A stretch of 64,000 nt of DNA from Deltaproteobacteria bacterium (lineage in GTDB: Bacteria > Myxococcota_A > UBA9160 > UBA4427). The notes under the pieces were generated by a model that did no database searches, had not been told where the DNA came from, and was given only the letters and a program-made list of their open reading frames with translations. A program made the position numbers and the translations under genes. Shown here piece by piece: positions 27,015-34,973 of the stretch (position 1 is its first letter; each line of letters opens with the position of its first letter). The DNA is taken from NCBI GenBank assembly GCA_016713665.1, contig JADJOR010000001.1, forward strand, positions 62,001-126,000, read 5' to 3'.

Positions 27015-27101
27015 GTGGGAAGTGTGATCAAGAAGCGCCGCAAGAAGATGCGCAAGCACAAGCAGCGCAAGCTGCTGAAGCGCGCTCGGCACAAGAAGTA
27101 G
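27015..27101 (+). CDS. mS38-like (AURKAIP1/COX24 domain) mini-protein
   Basis: A 28-residue, extremely basic protein, beginning VGSVIKKRRKKMRKHK and containing KLLKRARHKK. This matches the short bacterial AURKAIP1/COX24-domain proteins related to mitochondrial small-subunit protein mS38. Those bind the ribosomal small subunit; a ribosomal role here is by homology. The GTG start is set by GGAG at 27004-27007, seven bases upstream. It is monocistronic: consensus -35 upstream and a terminator hairpin directly downstream. Short enough to be missed by standard gene calling. Confidence 0.85.
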   Translation: MGSVIKKRRKKMRKHKQRKLLKRARHKK

Positions 27102-27120
27102 ATCCAATCCGGATTGATTG

Positions 27121-27156
27121 CGGCCCCCGCGTTCACTCGAGCGCGAGGGCCGTTCT
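27121..27156 (+). terminator. Rho-independent terminator after the mS38-like gene
   Basis: CGGCCCCCGCG (27121-27131) pairs with CGCGAGGGCCG (27142-27152) over 11 positions with one C-A mismatch, loop of ten bases, then TTCT. Confidence 0.7.
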
Positions 27157-27816
27157 GCGTCCGGCCTCCGCTCCGATCCACTCGGAATCCGGCGCCCCGA
27201 GCCCCTCCGTGGTCCCGCACGCCCCGGGCCAAATACGACCTGAATTCTCCAGGCCGCAAGCGCGCCGGGCGCGCGACATCGCCGCGCAATCCACCCCACG
27301 GCGCTCGCTCCTCGAGCGCGCTCGCCCGCGTCGCAGCGCCAGCGCGTCCGCCTCGCGCGCGATGCGAAAGCCGCTGAAACACGTCGCCTTGCTCGTGAAG
27401 CGACGAGAGTTGGTCGCGTCGATCGCAAGTTGAAGATTCATCCCTTCGGTTTTTTTGGCGAATTCTCTTGACGGCCTTCGCATCGTGTTGTTATCTGAGT
27501 CGCAACAAACGCTCTATCGTTGCGGTTTAATACATGAAGGATGGTTCGTTTCCTTCAAGTTGCCTGTGCGTGATCCCGATAGGGGCCGCAACCGAGGAGT
27601 GACCGCACGAGATTGCGCAACACCGGAGCCTCCGAGAGGAGGGGCCGAGTCGAGCGGGTCTCGGCTCGTCGCGGACGGACGACCCAGGTGGGAATGACCC
27701 AAATGGGAAGAAGGGCCGCGCCGAGGTGACTGAACGGGTCGGAATGAACCCCGCCCCGTTCGACGTGTGGGCATCGCCGGAACGAAAGAGCGATTGACAA
27801 AGGGGGAAACCCAGTA
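27157..27816. other. 660-base intergenic region with an A/T-rich patch
   Basis: No convincing gene on either strand. The stretch about 27430-27550 is markedly richer in A/T than anything else in the window. It has a run of seven T at about 27450-27456 and TTGACG at 27468-27473, followed 15-17 bases later by TGTTATCT, a possible promoter. Downstream sequence contains GA-rich tracts and the partly repeated GTGGGAATGACC/AAATGGGAAG. An unannotated small RNA or a long leader of the H1-like gene is possible; no known RNA family core was recognised. Confidence 0.4.
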
Positions 27817-27925
27817 ATGGCAGCTCGAAAGAAGGCCACCAAGCGGAAGGCCACGAAGAAGAAGGCCACCAAGAAGGCCGCCCACCAAGAAGAAGGCGAC
27901 CCGCAAGAAGGCCGCCAAGAAGTAG
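27817..27925 (+). pseudogene. Lysine-rich histone-H1-like protein, +1 frameshift
   Basis: The ATG has AGGGGG at 27801-27806 as ribosome site. The frame reads MAARKKATKRKATKKKATKKAA and then leaves the repeat (HQEEGDPQEG), running on to 28032. Removing one C from the CCC at 27881-27883 restores the pattern: TKKKATRKKAAKK and a TAG at 27923-27925, giving 35 residues of K-A-T-K-K repeats. Such peptides resemble the C-terminal tail of eukaryotic H1 and bacterial Hc1-type DNA-binding proteins. The extra base may be an assembly error in repetitive GC-rich sequence or a real mutation. A terminator lies at 28017-28049. Confidence 0.65.
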
Positions 27926-28016
27926 TCGACTTCCCGTCCGTCGCGCCGCGAGGCGCCCGCGGATGGAAGCACTACGGATCGGTCCTCTCCGGAGGGCTGA
28001 TTTCTCTGGTCAAGGG

Positions 28017-28049
28017 ACCCCGGCTGGGATGACTAGCCGGGGTTTCCTT
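28017..28049 (+). terminator. Rho-independent terminator after the H1-like gene
   Basis: ACCCCGGCT (28017-28025) and AGCCGGGGT (28035-28043) form a perfect 9-bp stem with a 9-base loop, followed by TTCCTTC. Confidence 0.8.
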
Positions 28050-28125
28050 CATCTGGGGCCTGGACTAGAGTGCGGCCGCTCCCGGTCCCCTCCGAGACCG
28101 AGGCGATTCCCAGAAGCGAGGATGC

Positions 28126-28461
28126 ATGGCCCGAATCACGATCGAAGACTGCATGGAGAAGGTTCCGAACCGTTTCCACCTCGTGCGCATGGCCTCCATT
28201 CGCGCCAAGCAGCTCAAGAAGGGCGCGCGCCCGCTGCTCACGGCCGAAGACAACAAGGAAATCGTGATGAGCCTGCGCGAGATCGCGGCGGGCCTCGTCA
28301 AGCCGGGGAAGGCGGAGCCGCTGCCCGCGAAGCCGGTCGCCCCCGCTGCGGTCGCTGCGCCGCGTCCCGCTCCGCGTCCGGCCACGCCGGCTGCGCCCGC
28401 CGCGAAGGCGAGCTCGAGCATCGACTGGGACGACGAGCTCGAGGAAGACAACGACGAGTGA
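28126..28461 (+). CDS. rpoZ: RNA polymerase omega subunit
   Basis: 111 residues. The conserved N-terminal half reads MARITIEDCMEKVPNRF, then RAKQLKKGARP and the NKEIVMSLREIAAG helix that clamps the beta-prime C-terminus. The C-terminal half is an Ala/Pro-rich linker ending in an acidic tail (DWDDELEEDNDE), common in longer proteobacterial omegas. It is monocistronic here, after a terminator and facing the convergent kinase gene; the usual gmk/spoT neighbours are absent. Confidence 0.95.
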   Translation: MARITIEDCMEKVPNRFHLVRMASIRAKQLKKGARPLLTAEDNKEIVMSLREIAAGLVKPGKAEPLPAKPVAPAAVAAPRPAPRPATPAAPAAKASSSIDWDDELEEDNDE

Positions 28462-28497
28462 GCGTTCGGGCGCGTCGCGCGAGTGACGCGTCGGAGC

Positions 28498-29769
28498 TCA
28501 GACGATCGCGACGGGCAGGCTGAACTCGACCCGCGTCCCGATTCCGGGCTCGCTGCGCAGCGTCGAATCCCCTTCGAGCAGGACCAGCAGATCGTGGACC
28601 AGCGTGAGGCCGAGGCCCGCGCCGCGGTACCGCGCGCTCGCGCGATCGTCGACCTGATAGAACTCGTCCCAGATGCAGCGCTGATCGTCGGCGCAGATGC
28701 CGATGCCGGTGTCATCCACCCAGCAGTGCAGACGTCCATCCGTCAGGCGTGCGCCGATCTTGATCGTGCCGCGCTCGGTGAACTTCACGGCGTTGTCGAG
28801 CAGGTGGAAGAGGATCTGGTTCAGCTTCCCGAGGTCCGTTCGGAGCTTGCCGATCGGCTCCGGGATCTCCTTCTGGATCTCGACCGGCTTGTCGCGCAGT
28901 CCGTCCTGGACGCTGAAGATCGTCTCGTCGATGACGTCGGAGACCGAGAGCTCCTGGATCTCGACGGGGAACTCGTTCTGCTTCAGGCGCCAGAGGTCGA
29001 GGATGTTCTGCAGCGTGCGCTGGAAGGCGGTGCCCTCGTCGAGGGCGCTGCGGAGCGTCTGACGCGAGGCGGGCGAGAGGTTCTCGTTCTCGCTCGACAG
29101 GACGGTGATCGTCGCCTCGATGATGCTGTTGAGCGGTGTGCGCAGCTCGCGCGACATCTTCTCGATGAAGTCGTTCTTCAGCTTCTCGATCTTGCCGAGC
29201 TTCTCGTTGCTGCGCAGCAGCTCGATGTCCTGGGCAAAGAGCTCCTCCGACAGACGGAGCAGCTCGTCGCTCTGCTCGCCGGCGGCCGCGGCTCGGGCAC
29301 CGCGCGGGCTCGCGAGCGCCTCGCATTGCGCGGCGAGGCCGGGATGATCCATCTGGCAGGCGGTCGCCCAGGCGAGGGTCTCGATCGCTTCGCGGGCCTC
29401 GGCCGAGAGCGGCTCGACCGGGAAGACGGCGAGCACGCCGAGCGTCTTCTGACGCGCGACGAGGGGGAAGGCGTGCACGCCCTCCGGTGCGACGCGGCCG
29501 CCGACGGGTGCGGCGCTCGGGGCGTTGCGCGTGACACCGCGGACGAGAACCTCGCCGACGAGGCTCTCGAGCTGGGCGGCGAGCTTGCGGGCTTCTTCGG
29601 CCGTTCGCAGGCCGGCCGCGGCCCGCAGCCGTGCCTTGCCGCCGTCTTCGTCGGGGGCGGCGAAGAGAAGCGTCGCACCGCCGCCGGCGATCCCGGAAGT
29701 CTGGCTCGCCGTGATGCGCAGCGCGCGCACCAGGCGATCCTGCTCGGCCGTCCCATTGCGTTGGTCCAT
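28498..29769 (-). CDS. GAF-containing sensor kinase homologue lacking the phospho-accepting histidine
   Basis: 423 residues. A GAF-like domain occupies about 10-160, then a coiled-coil linker (LLRSNEKLGKIEKLKNDF) and a dimerisation helix in which the H-box reads MSRELRTPLN. Arg207 stands where the phosphorylated His of SHELRTPLN should be; the codon is CGC. The catalytic ATPase domain is intact: N-box N326 in LLDNAVKF, G1 DDTGIGI (353-358) and G2 GAGLGL (383-388). It may therefore bind ATP without autophosphorylating normally, acting as a pseudokinase or partner of another kinase. No receiver is fused or adjacent. It lies 14 bases after the PilU-like gene in one operon. The start follows that gene's stop closely. 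Confidence 0.88.
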   Translation of the reverse strand: MDQRNGTAEQDRLVRALRITASQTSGIAGGGATLLFAAPDEDGGKARLRAAAGLRTAEEARKLAAQLESLVGEVLVRGVTRNAPSAAPVGGRVAPEGVHAFPLVARQKTLGVLAVFPVEPLSAEAREAIETLAWATACQMDHPGLAAQCEALASPRGARAAAAGEQSDELLRLSEELFAQDIELLRSNEKLGKIEKLKNDFIEKMSRELRTPLNSIIEATITVLSSENENLSPASRQTLRSALDEGTAFQRTLQNILDLWRLKQNEFPVEIQELSVSDVIDETIFSVQDGLRDKPVEIQKEIPEPIGKLRTDLGKLNQILFHLLDNAVKFTERGTIKIGARLTDGRLHCWVDDTGIGICADDQRCIWDEFYQVDDRASARYRGAGLGLTLVHDLLVLLEGDSTLRSEPGIGTRVEFSLPVAIV

Positions 29770-29783
29770 CGGGGTCGGCCTCT

Positions 29784-30929
<1,146 letters not shown>

Positions 30930-31136
30930 CGGCGTTCCTTTACAGCTGGACTCCGCGGCGCGGCCGCGCGCAGTCGGGACCACCGCGTTCCCTATCGGTT
31001 TCCCGGGATGGCCCTTGACCGCAGAATCGAGGGGGTGGGGGAGGGCGATCGTGGGGGTCGGTGTCCGCTATCGTGTGCCGGCCGGGCGGCGGCCTGCCAG
31101 GAGGCCGGGCCGGCGGGCTCCCGCGGAGGCGTTTCC

Positions 31137-31790
31137 ATGGCATGCGAGCAACGAAGGGACGACGGAATCGCGCGGCCGGGGGGCCGGCTTCGAGCGATCC
31201 GCATCCTGCTGTCGGCCTTGGGGATCGCGATCGCGTCGGCGGGCGTCGCCGCTTCGCAGACGCCGGTCGCCTCGCCCGCGGCCGGGAAGTCGGGGAGCTC
31301 CGCGGTCGATGCCCCCGCAACGCTCGACATCCCCGGGCGCGGGGCGCCGCGTGGGTCTGGAGGGGCTCGAGACCCCGGGCTCGACGACCTTTTGAGGCTT
31401 CCGAGCGATTTCGAGACGAAGCCGGCGGAGCGCCCGGTTGCCGGCGCCTCCGAGGACGAGTGGCGGCAGCGCTTCGTCCGGGCCGAGAAGGCGATCGGCG
31501 ATGCGCGCGAAGCCCTGGTCGAGACCAAGAAGGAGCTCGATGGCCTCGCCGAGGACGGGGGGGGAAGCCAGTGGTCCGTCGCGCCTCCCGGCGCATCGGG
31601 TCAGCAGACGACCTCACCCCTTTCCTTCAAGCTACGCCAGCAGCTTCAGCGGGATCGCGAAGCCCTCGATCAGGCGGAGAAGGCCCTGCGCGAGCTGCGG
31701 ATCGAGGCCGATCTGGCCGGGGTTCCGGCCGAGTGGCGAATGGTCGCCTCGAGTCCTCCGCCTCCGACGAATCGGACCGCGCCGAACTAG
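31137..31790 (+). CDS. Exported coiled-coil protein, unknown function
   Basis: 217 residues; GGAGG at about 31125-31129 sets the ATG. A hydrophobic segment (IRILLSALGIAIASAGVAAS, about 20-39) after a basic N-terminus is a signal peptide or anchor. A Pro/Ala/Gly-rich linker follows, with two charged helical stretches (RQRFVRAEKAIGDAREALVETKK and KLRQQLQRDREALDQAEKALRE, each split here by positions about 100-125 and 170-195) typical of coiled coils. The tail is Pro-rich. No family was recognised. It is followed by a small membrane protein gene with its own ribosome site, so the pair may act at the envelope. Confidence 0.6.
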   Translation: MACEQRRDDGIARPGGRLRAIRILLSALGIAIASAGVAASQTPVASPAAGKSGSSAVDAPATLDIPGRGAPRGSGGARDPGLDDLLRLPSDFETKPAERPVAGASEDEWRQRFVRAEKAIGDAREALVETKKELDGLAEDGGGSQWSVAPPGASGQQTTSPLSFKLRQQLQRDREALDQAEKALRELRIEADLAGVPAEWRMVASSPPPPTNRTAPN

Positions 31791-31861
31791 ACGATTTGCG
31801 GCATGGCGACGGGCCGATCCGGGGCTAATGTCTGCCGCGCTCGAACAATGAGGAGCCTTTC

Positions 31862-32038
31862 ATGTCGAATTCGAAGGACGACCGGAAGCCGATCAACGAG
31901 GATGGTCCCGGCGTGAACGGGGATCTCGGATCCTGGCTGTACGTGCTCGGCGGGATTCCGATGATGATCATCTTCTTCGTCGTGCTCTTCACGCTGGTCC
32001 GCCTCGGCGACGCCCAGAACCTGATGATCGCCGGCTAG
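31862..32038 (+). CDS. Small single-pass membrane protein, unknown function
   Basis: 58 residues, too short for many gene callers. GAGGAG lies about ten bases before the ATG. The N-terminal 27 residues are polar (SNSKDDRKPINEDGPG). One transmembrane helix spans about 28-47 (VLGGIPMMIIFFVVLFTLV), and a short tail follows. The strong ribosome site and coding-like codon use support it. No family recognised; it may associate with the neighbouring envelope proteins. Confidence 0.65.
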   Translation: MSNSKDDRKPINEDGPGVNGDLGSWLYVLGGIPMMIIFFVVLFTLVRLGDAQNLMIAG

Positions 32039-32235
32039 CGCCGGCTCGCGTCGGAGGGGCAGCAGGCGGCCGAATCCGTCCGCAGCGCCGCTCGAATCGA
32101 CACCGCCCGCCGCCCCGATCGAGACGCCTCACCGATCGGAAGTTTGCCGGAGGCCTGCCGGGAACCTGCCCGACTCGCCTCGATCTGTGAGCCACCCGTC
32201 TACATTTCCGTTCTGCCGCGACCGATAGCGAGGTC

Positions 32236-32991
32236 ATGTCGACCCGATCGGACCGCCGCCCCGGCTCCCGGCGCCTCGCGCCGGGAGTGGCTGCCATCCT
32301 GCTTGGACTCGGAATGGGCTGCACCGGCCTGTCCGCGAGCCCGACCGTGCAGGTCGCCTCGAGCTATTTCGAGCTCCCCGATCCCGACGACGTCTGGAGC
32401 CCGAAGATCGAAGGCTGGCAGCGCCGCGAGCGCTTCGATGCCGAGCTGCTGGCGCCCCTCGAGAGCGGACCCGCCGTCGAGTCGGCCGGCTGGAGCGAGG
32501 CCAATCGCCAGCTCCCGAGCGACCAGCGCGACGAGAACGGGCTGCGCGCCAAGTACTTCCGCTTCCGATCCGAGCGCAAACGGGCCCTCGCCTCCGAGGT
32601 CGCGGAGTGGATCCAGGCCGAGGCGAAGCAGGTCTATCGCGAGGACGGCGCCGTCGACCACTGGGCGACCTTCGAGGAGACGCTCGCCCGGGGTGGAGAC
32701 GACTGCGACGGGCTCGAGCTGCTCGTCTTCCACGCCCTTCGCGACCTCGGCTTCGCCGAGACCGAGGTCTATCGCGCGATCGTCGTCCGCCCGGCCGACG
32801 GTCAACACCACATGGTGACGCTTTGGTTCGAGGACCCGAGCGATCCCTGGGTCATCGATCCCACCGGTGCGATGACGCTCGGCATGCCGCGCATGTCGGA
32901 CCTGCCCGACTGGAAGCCGATCAAGGTCTTCACGGACCGCCTCGAATACACCGTCCGGCCCCGTCCGAGCGACCTCGCCACCAATCCCTGA
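32236..32991 (+). CDS. LapG-like transglutaminase-type cysteine protease, predicted lipoprotein
   Basis: 251 residues. A basic N-terminus and hydrophobic stretch end in the lipobox LGLGMGC, with C29 as the lipidation site. The mature domain has the BTLCP/transglutaminase-like triad: C157 in GGDDCDG, H192 in GQHHMVTLWF and D208 in WVIDPTG. LapG-type proteases cleave periplasmic adhesin anchors and are regulated by c-di-GMP through LapD in Pseudomonas; no lapD or large adhesin gene is nearby, so the substrate is unknown. Position directly before motA is suggestive of a switch between attachment and motility, but that is inference. Confidence 0.75.
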   Translation: MSTRSDRRPGSRRLAPGVAAILLGLGMGCTGLSASPTVQVASSYFELPDPDDVWSPKIEGWQRRERFDAELLAPLESGPAVESAGWSEANRQLPSDQRDENGLRAKYFRFRSERKRALASEVAEWIQAEAKQVYREDGAVDHWATFEETLARGGDDCDGLELLVFHALRDLGFAETEVYRAIVVRPADGQHHMVTLWFEDPSDPWVIDPTGAMTLGMPRMSDLPDWKPIKVFTDRLEYTVRPRPSDLATNP

Positions 32992-33113
32992 TCGCCTCCT
33001 CGGAATCGCCGCTCCGGCTTTCTCCCGACCCCGACGTCCCGAGCAGGCCCGATCGAGCCCGGGGCGGACGCCGTCGATACGACCTCCGTGGACGACGGCC
33101 CCGGAATCGATCG

Positions 33114-33130
33114 GGGACCGCGGAGGTCCC
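33114..33130 (+). promoter_or_regulatory. Hairpin covering the motA ribosome site, GGA in loop
   Basis: GGGACC (33114-33119) and GGTCCC (33125-33130) pair around the loop GCGGA. The Shine-Dalgarno CGGAGG (33121-33126) lies partly in the loop and partly in the stem. A GGA-loop hairpin over a ribosome site is the kind of structure CsrA binds, and csrA is in this cluster. Confidence 0.45.
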
Positions 33131-33136
33131 GTCGGC

Positions 33137-33898
33137 ATGGATCTCGGAACGATCATCGGGCTCACCGCCGGCTTCGGCGTCATCGGCTGGGCGATGATGC
33201 TGGGCGGCGGGATCATGCCGTTCGTCGACGTCCCTTCCGTCATCATCGTGTTCGGCGGAACGATCGCGGCCTGCTTCACGAATCAGCGGATCCAGTACGT
33301 CGTCGCGGGCTTCAAATGCGCCGTTCAGGCCTTCCTCGACAAATCGACGCCGAAGGCCGACATGATTCCGTTGATCGTGCGACTCGCGAACAAGGCACGC
33401 AAGGAGGGCCTCGTCGCCCTCGAAGGCGAGCCGATCGACGATCCCTTCCTCGCCCGCGGTGTCCGGCTGGGTGTCGACGGACTCAGTCCCGAGGTCATCC
33501 GGGAAGCGCTCTCGGGCGAGCTCTCCGCGATCAAGGAGCGTCACGACCGCGGGCAGAAGCTCTTCAAGTTCATGGCGTCGACCGCGCCGTCGATGGGCCT
33601 GATCGGAACCATCATCGGCCTGGTCCAGATGCTGCAGAACCTCTCGGATCCGGACGCCATCGGTCCGGCGATGGCGATCGCCCTGTTGACGACGCTCTAT
33701 GGTGCCTTGATCGCATTCGTGATCTGCGGACCCATCGCGGAAAAGCTCGTCCATCGAACCGCAGAGGAGGCGGCCGTCAAGAAGATGGCCATCGCCGGAG
33801 TCGAGTCGATCCTGAAGGGCGACAACGCGCTCGTCATCCAGAGCAAGCTGATGGCCTTCCTCTCGCCCGAGGAGCGGCAGTCCCTGGCGCTGGAGTAG
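33137..33898 (+). CDS. motA: Flagellar stator protein MotA/PomA
   Basis: 253-residue inner-membrane subunit of the stator ion channel. Four hydrophobic segments (about 3-22, 30-48, 148-170, 178-200) flank a cytoplasmic loop with Arg/Glu pairs for rotor contact (RLANKARKEGL, GVDGLSPEVIREAL). SMGLIGTIIGLVQML and AIGPAMAIALLTTLYG are diagnostic of TM3 and TM4. Sequence resembles the short sodium-type PomA more than E. coli MotA; the coupling ion is not proven. The stator partner gene follows after four bases. This is the first of two stator sets in the window. Confidence 0.94.
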   Translation: MDLGTIIGLTAGFGVIGWAMMLGGGIMPFVDVPSVIIVFGGTIAACFTNQRIQYVVAGFKCAVQAFLDKSTPKADMIPLIVRLANKARKEGLVALEGEPIDDPFLARGVRLGVDGLSPEVIREALSGELSAIKERHDRGQKLFKFMASTAPSMGLIGTIIGLVQMLQNLSDPDAIGPAMAIALLTTLYGALIAFVICGPIAEKLVHRTAEEAAVKKMAIAGVESILKGDNALVIQSKLMAFLSPEERQSLALE

Positions 33899-33902
33899 CG
33901 CG

Positions 33903-34715
33903 GTGGGACTCGATCCGAGCGAAGCCGAAGATCACGTCTGCCCGGAAGGGGCTCCTGCCTGGCTCGCCACGATGGGCGACCTGATGAGCAATCTGCTCGT
34001 CTTCTTCGTCCTGATGCTCTCGTTCGCGAACACCGACCGCCAGATCTTCCAGCAGACGATGGAGTCGAGCGATGCGGCGCTCGGGATCATCGACGGAGCG
34101 GCCGCCCGCCTCGACCCCGACGCCCCGATCGACTGGCCACAGCAGGCCGCGCCCCCCTGCGAGAGTCCGCGCGCGGATCGGGCGAGCAAGGCACCGTCGA
34201 TCGACCAGAAGATCATGCAGCAGATCCAGCAGGCGATCGCTCGCAACGCCCTTTCCCGGGTCGTCGAGGCCGAAGCCGCGGAGCGGGGGGTCGTCCTGCG
34301 GGTCCGGGGCAAGGCCCTGTTCAAGTCGGATTCCGACCAGCTCCTGCCGGTCGCGTTCGTGTTCCTCGACGAAATCGTCCGCGTCGCCGAGCAATTCCCC
34401 TACGAGCTCTCGATCGAAGGCCATACGGACGACGGGGCCGTCGACGTGCAGCGCTATCCGACGAGCTGGCATCTCTCGACTGCCCGGTCGATCGCCGTGC
34501 TGCAATACATGATGGAGCGCGGTCGCCTCGATCCGAGCCGGATCGCCGTATCGGGCTTCGGCTCCACGCGTCCCCTGGTGCCGAACGACTCGCCCGAGAA
34601 TCGGGCCATCAACCGCCGGGTCGAGTTCGTCTTCAAGCGCGATCCGATGGACGAGCGGACCGCGCGCGCCCGACGGCGCGCCGTCGACGCGGCCCGGACC
34701 GGATCGAACGGCTAG
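33903..34715 (+). CDS. motB: Flagellar stator protein MotB/PomB
   Basis: 270 residues with GTG start beside the motA stop. One transmembrane helix at about 20-40 (WLATMGDLMSNLLVFFVLML) contains the ion-binding D26. The C-terminal OmpA-like peptidoglycan-binding domain (about 130-255) has FKSDSDQLLP, EGHTDDGAVD and NRAINRRVEF. The short N-terminus without a long basic tail fits the PomB-like type. Together with the preceding gene it makes one complete stator unit. Followed by two hairpins. Confidence 0.94.
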   Translation: MGLDPSEAEDHVCPEGAPAWLATMGDLMSNLLVFFVLMLSFANTDRQIFQQTMESSDAALGIIDGAAARLDPDAPIDWPQQAAPPCESPRADRASKAPSIDQKIMQQIQQAIARNALSRVVEAEAAERGVVLRVRGKALFKSDSDQLLPVAFVFLDEIVRVAEQFPYELSIEGHTDDGAVDVQRYPTSWHLSTARSIAVLQYMMERGRLDPSRIAVSGFGSTRPLVPNDSPENRAINRRVEFVFKRDPMDERTARARRRAVDAARTGSNG

Positions 34716-34724
34716 TCCTCGACC

Positions 34725-34796
34725 GCCGACGAACGATCGTCGGCCGCATTCCCGTCGAGTGATCACATCGGGTCTTCTGCCGGATGTTCCATCCGG
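34725..34796 (+). terminator. Two consecutive hairpins after motB
   Basis: GCCGACGA/TCGTCGGC (34725-34732 with 34737-34744, loop ACGA) is followed by CCGGATG/CATCCGG (34780-34786 with 34790-34796, loop TTC). Both stems are perfect. No T-run; a factor-dependent or structural end of the motAB message is plausible. Confidence 0.45.
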
Positions 34797-34973
34797 TCTC
34801 CCGCCCGGGACGGCTCCTCCCTTTTCCCCTCGCGACTCCGGCGCTCGTCGCACTCTGAATTCCCTTCAGTCCCTGCTGCAAAATTGCACGAATAACACTC
34901 AAGCGACCATCTCAGGGGCCGATCGTTGAAACGTTCCCGGATTCGGGGATTGCATTGCGGAAGGGAGGCCGTG

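Noticed and set aside
27133..27483. Possible minus-strand gene in the intergenic region after the mS38-like gene
   Set aside because: No ribosome site, Arg/Ser/Ala composition typical of shadow frames, and its 3' part lies in the terminator hairpin.
27455..27697. Possible 80-codon plus-strand gene
   Set aside because: Starts upstream of the candidate promoter region and shows no family pattern or good Shine-Dalgarno.
27157..27816. Known RNA such as tmRNA, RNase P or 6S RNA in the long intergenic region
   Set aside because: None of the conserved core sequences was recognised in either strand.
34876..34891. Sigma-54-like sequence CTGCTGCAAAATTGCA upstream of the receiver/GAF gene
   Set aside because: The -24 element lacks the invariant GG, so it was not listed as a promoter.
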